Below are positions 62,156 to 64,000 of a stretch of DNA of 64,000 nt, one piece after another. The translations under genes were made by a program, and so were the position numbers. Below the pieces are notes generated by a model, which did not search any database, had not been told where the DNA came from, and was given only the letters and a program-made list of their open reading frames with translations. Numbering within the stretch: position 1 is the stretch's first letter; the number at the start of each line of letters is the position of its first letter. Source of the stretch: Paracoccus marinaquae (GTDB lineage Bacteria; Pseudomonadota; Alphaproteobacteria; Rhodobacterales; Rhodobacteraceae); the NCBI RefSeq assembly GCF_018860165.1, contig NZ_JAHKNG010000013.1, positions 1 to 64,000 of the forward strand, in the 5' to 3' direction.

Positions 62156-62896
62156 TCAGCGCAGGATCGGCGGGCCTTTCGGGCCGGCAGGAGGCGCCGG
62201 CACCTCGGGCAGGGTCAGGTCGAAACGCAGGGCAGTGGGCGGCGGCGCGGCCTCGGAAAAGCTGATGTCCACCCCGCCCGACTGCGGCGGCAGAAAGGCC
62301 AGCGCCTCGGCCAGCGCCTTGGCAATGGCCGGCTGATGCCCGGCCCCGGCGCCCGAGATCAGCAGCAGATGCCCGGCGATCCCGGCCTCGCCCCGCACCC
62401 CGGCCAGCGCCGCCCCGCTGATCAGCCCGCGCATGTCGCCGAGGCGCGCGGCCAGCGGCCCGGCCAATGCGGCGACCGTTTCGGGTGCGGGTCCGGTCAG
62501 GTGCAGGCGGGCCTCGCCTGTCTCGGGTGCGACGGCCAGCGCCCCCGACAGCCAGTCCAGCATCGCCGCATCCAGCAGCATCTCGGACGGATGGCCCGGA
62601 TTGACCAGAAGCCCGGTTTCCGCGCCGCGCAGCATCTCGGCGAGGACCCGGCCCGGCATCGCCGCATAGGCGACCGGCGCCCCGAAGAACCCGGCCAGCC
62701 GGTCCTCGCTGTCGCAGGCCAGCGCCACCGGCCCCGTCTCCAGCGGAAAGATGCGCAACTCGACTTGGTCGCCCACGGGTTCGGCGGTCAGCGCCACGGA
62801 AAGTTCCGTATCCGCCAGGCGCGACAGCATCTGCGACCGCTGCGGGGCGGTGGCGGCATGAAAGGGCGTGGCGGCAAGATCATCAAGCGCGGTCAT
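62156..62896 (-). CDS. SseB-family protein
   Basis: This 246-aa protein has an N-terminal SseB-like domain (~20-125: RLADTELSVAL, ELRIFPLETGPVALACDSEDRLAGFFG, MLRGAETGLLVNPGHPSEMLLD) and a C-terminal domain of ~110 residues with an LLLISGAGAGHQPAIAKALAEALAFLPP segment that fits the family's C-terminal half. In enteric bacteria SseB-related proteins include secreted chaperones, but housekeeping members are of unknown role. It is alone on the minus strand between pcs and bamE. Confidence 0.8.
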   Translation of the reverse strand: MTALDDLAATPFHAATAPQRSQMLSRLADTELSVALTAEPVGDQVELRIFPLETGPVALACDSEDRLAGFFGAPVAYAAMPGRVLAEMLRGAETGLLVNPGHPSEMLLDAAMLDWLSGALAVAPETGEARLHLTGPAPETVAALAGPLAARLGDMRGLISGAALAGVRGEAGIAGHLLLISGAGAGHQPAIAKALAEALAFLPPQSGGVDISFSEAAPPPTALRFDLTLPEVPAPPAGPKGPPILR

Positions 62897-62985
62897 GACA
62901 GGGCCTTCTGCGGTGAGGGCCCTGCCCTACCCGCCCGGCCGCGATGGGACAAGGGCACGGCCGGGGCGAATCACGCCCCGCCGGA

Positions 62986-63435
62986 TCAGTCGACGATATC
63001 CGCGGCCTGGAAGTTCCCGAGATTGCCAAGCAGCTGCCGGACGAATGAGATCTCGGTGATGCTGCCCTCGGTCACGCGGCGCGACAGCACCACGACACGG
63101 CCGCGCTCAAGGCCGAATCGCTCGACATTGGTGACGGTGCCACCCGCGTCGAACGAGATCGCCACCACCTGCCGGTTGATCTCCTGCGGCTCGGCGGCCC
63201 CGTAGATACGCCAGCGCGAGCCGACATAATACCAGCCAGAGCCGGTCAGCACCCCCTGCGTCGACGGCACGCCCAGCATCCCCGGCAGTTCGGCCGTGCT
63301 GGTCTGCCCGACCACGACCTGCGCCAGATCTTCCTCGGGCGGGATGAAGCCGTGATTTCGATAGACCGGAGCGCAGGCGGCAAGCGCGAATATGGCTAGA
63401 AAAGCCAGGATCAGCAGGTTCCTGATGGCAGCCAT
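62986..63435 (-). CDS. bamE: Outer-membrane assembly factor BamE
   Basis: This 149-aa lipoprotein has a signal ending in a lipobox (ALAAC, Cys21) and a SmpA/OmlA domain: DLAQVVVGQTSTAELPGMLGVPSTQG, then GWYYVGSRWRIYG and EINRQVVAISFDAGGTVTNVERFGLE. It is a subunit of the Bam complex that inserts beta-barrel proteins in the outer membrane. It is divergent from a DUF177 gene, the usual arrangement in Rhodobacterales. Confidence 0.9.
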   Translation of the reverse strand: MAAIRNLLILAFLAIFALAACAPVYRNHGFIPPEEDLAQVVVGQTSTAELPGMLGVPSTQGVLTGSGWYYVGSRWRIYGAAEPQEINRQVVAISFDAGGTVTNVERFGLERGRVVVLSRRVTEGSITEISFVRQLLGNLGNFQAADIVD

Positions 63436-63583
63436 GAAAGCACTTCCTTTGCTCGGGCGGGTTGACGCGGCCCGCCCCGCTTAGCAAACTCGGCCACCGC
63501 GCTCAAGAATGTCCATCCGCAACCGAGGCTTGCACACCCCCCCCGGTCGGAAACCACCCCTTGAAGGACGCCCGAAGATCTCG

Positions 63584-64000
63584 ATGACCACCCCGACCCC
63601 GCTGACCCATCGCCTGCGCGTCGCCCATCTGAACCCGCGCCAGCCGACGCCCTTCCTGTTGCAGCCCGATTCCGCGACCCGGCAGGGCATCGCCGGGGAA
63701 CTGGGTCTCAGCAGCCTGCCGAAGCTGGCCTTTCAGGGCGAGATCCGGGCCGAGGGCGGGGAGGGCTGGGCGCTGGCCGGGCGCCTGACCGCAACGGTGG
63801 TGCAGCCCTGCGTGGTGACGCTGAAGCCGGTCCGGACCAGCCTCGACGAGGCGGTCGAGCGGCATTATTCGCCGCATCTGGCGGCCCCCGAGGGCGACGG
63901 GATCGAGATGCCCGACGAGACGCAGGAGCCGCTTGGCCAGTTCATCGACCTCGCGGCGGTGATGATCGAGGAACTGACGCTGGCGCTGCCGGACTATCCC
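63584..64000 (+). CDS. DUF177 (YceD) protein, partial, runs off the window
   Basis: The 139 codons to the window end are open and lack a stop. The start TPTPLTHRLRVAHLNPRQ, ELGLSSLPKLAFQGEI, GRLTATVVQPCVVTLKPVRTSLDEAVERHY, and acidic PDETQEPLGQFIDLAAVMIEELTLALP match the alphaproteobacterial DUF177/YceD family. Such proteins are linked to 23S rRNA levels or ribosome large-subunit function and are usually followed by rpmF, plsX and fabH, which should lie just beyond the window. The ATG at 63584 lies downstream of GAAGA. Confidence 0.88.
   Translation, partial: MTTPTPLTHRLRVAHLNPRQPTPFLLQPDSATRQGIAGELGLSSLPKLAFQGEIRAEGGEGWALAGRLTATVVQPCVVTLKPVRTSLDEAVERHYSPHLAAPEGDGIEMPDETQEPLGQFIDLAAVMIEELTLALPDYP

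Overview
The window is a GC-rich chromosomal segment (mid-60s percent G+C by eye) from an alphaproteobacterium. Rhodobacterales, and a Paracoccus-like organism in particular, is the best guess. The reasons are the family-typical gene sets (HDAC-xseB-ispA-dxs, folK-rpoZ-Rel, mreBCD-mrdA-rodA, accD-folC, bamE next to DUF177), a phosphatidylcholine synthase, two Hint-domain proteins of the kind frequent in this order, carboxynorspermidine synthase and decarboxylase, and C-rich hairpin repeats ending in a TATTT(G/T) tail. No rRNA, tRNA, CRISPR array, insertion sequence or prophage was found.

Layout. 1-4.9 kb is accessory: a Hint-domain protein, a YiiX-like exported protein that has lost both catalytic residues, and a LuxR-type regulator divergent from a DUF4188/hydrolase pair. 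4.9-12.7 kb on the minus strand is the most interesting block. It is a tightly coupled set of eight largely uncharacterised genes: a TelA-like coiled-coil protein, an unknown 377-aa protein, a glycolipid-binding-fold protein, an AAA+ ATPase, a low-GC exported protein, a DUF6638-like protein and two small membrane proteins. 12.8-20 kb holds an M20 amidohydrolase, a membrane protein whose alpha/beta-hydrolase catalytic elements are split by a long multi-pass insertion, a double SpoIIAA-like protein with a histone-H1-like tail, and a UvrD/PcrA-type helicase.

20-46 kb is mostly housekeeping metabolism: folE2, metZ, HDAC-like amidohydrolase, xseB, ispA, dxs, an AI-2E family permease, a two-gene spermidine pathway, ilvD, phhB, a cardiolipin synthase, accD, folC, an EF-hand/Hint protein, hemF, hslU, a periplasmic M20 dipeptidase, and an NYN-domain protein translationally coupled to an MFS transporter that probably starts at CTG. 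45.8-49.7 kb is folK-rpoZ-Rel-DUF2062, whose 3' end is built from a dispersed repeat. 49.7-56.3 kb is ghrA plus the cell-shape operon mreB-mreC-mreD-mrdA-rodA. 56.6-64 kb holds a GNAT acetyltransferase, leuA with a leucine-rich leader peptide, a universal stress protein, an alanine:Na+ symporter, phosphatidylcholine synthase, an SseB-like protein, bamE and the start of a DUF177 (YceD) gene that runs off the window.

How the genes fit together. The mre/mrdA/rodA operon builds the elongasome. xseB-ispA-dxs supplies isoprenoid precursors. folE2, folK, folC and phhB are folate/pterin functions scattered over the window. leuA and ilvD serve branched-chain amino acids, and leuA is probably attenuated through its own leader. 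Gene overlaps of the ATGA and TGATG type are common, so most of the window is organised as translationally coupled operons. Family names come from recognising sequence motifs; no database search was run.
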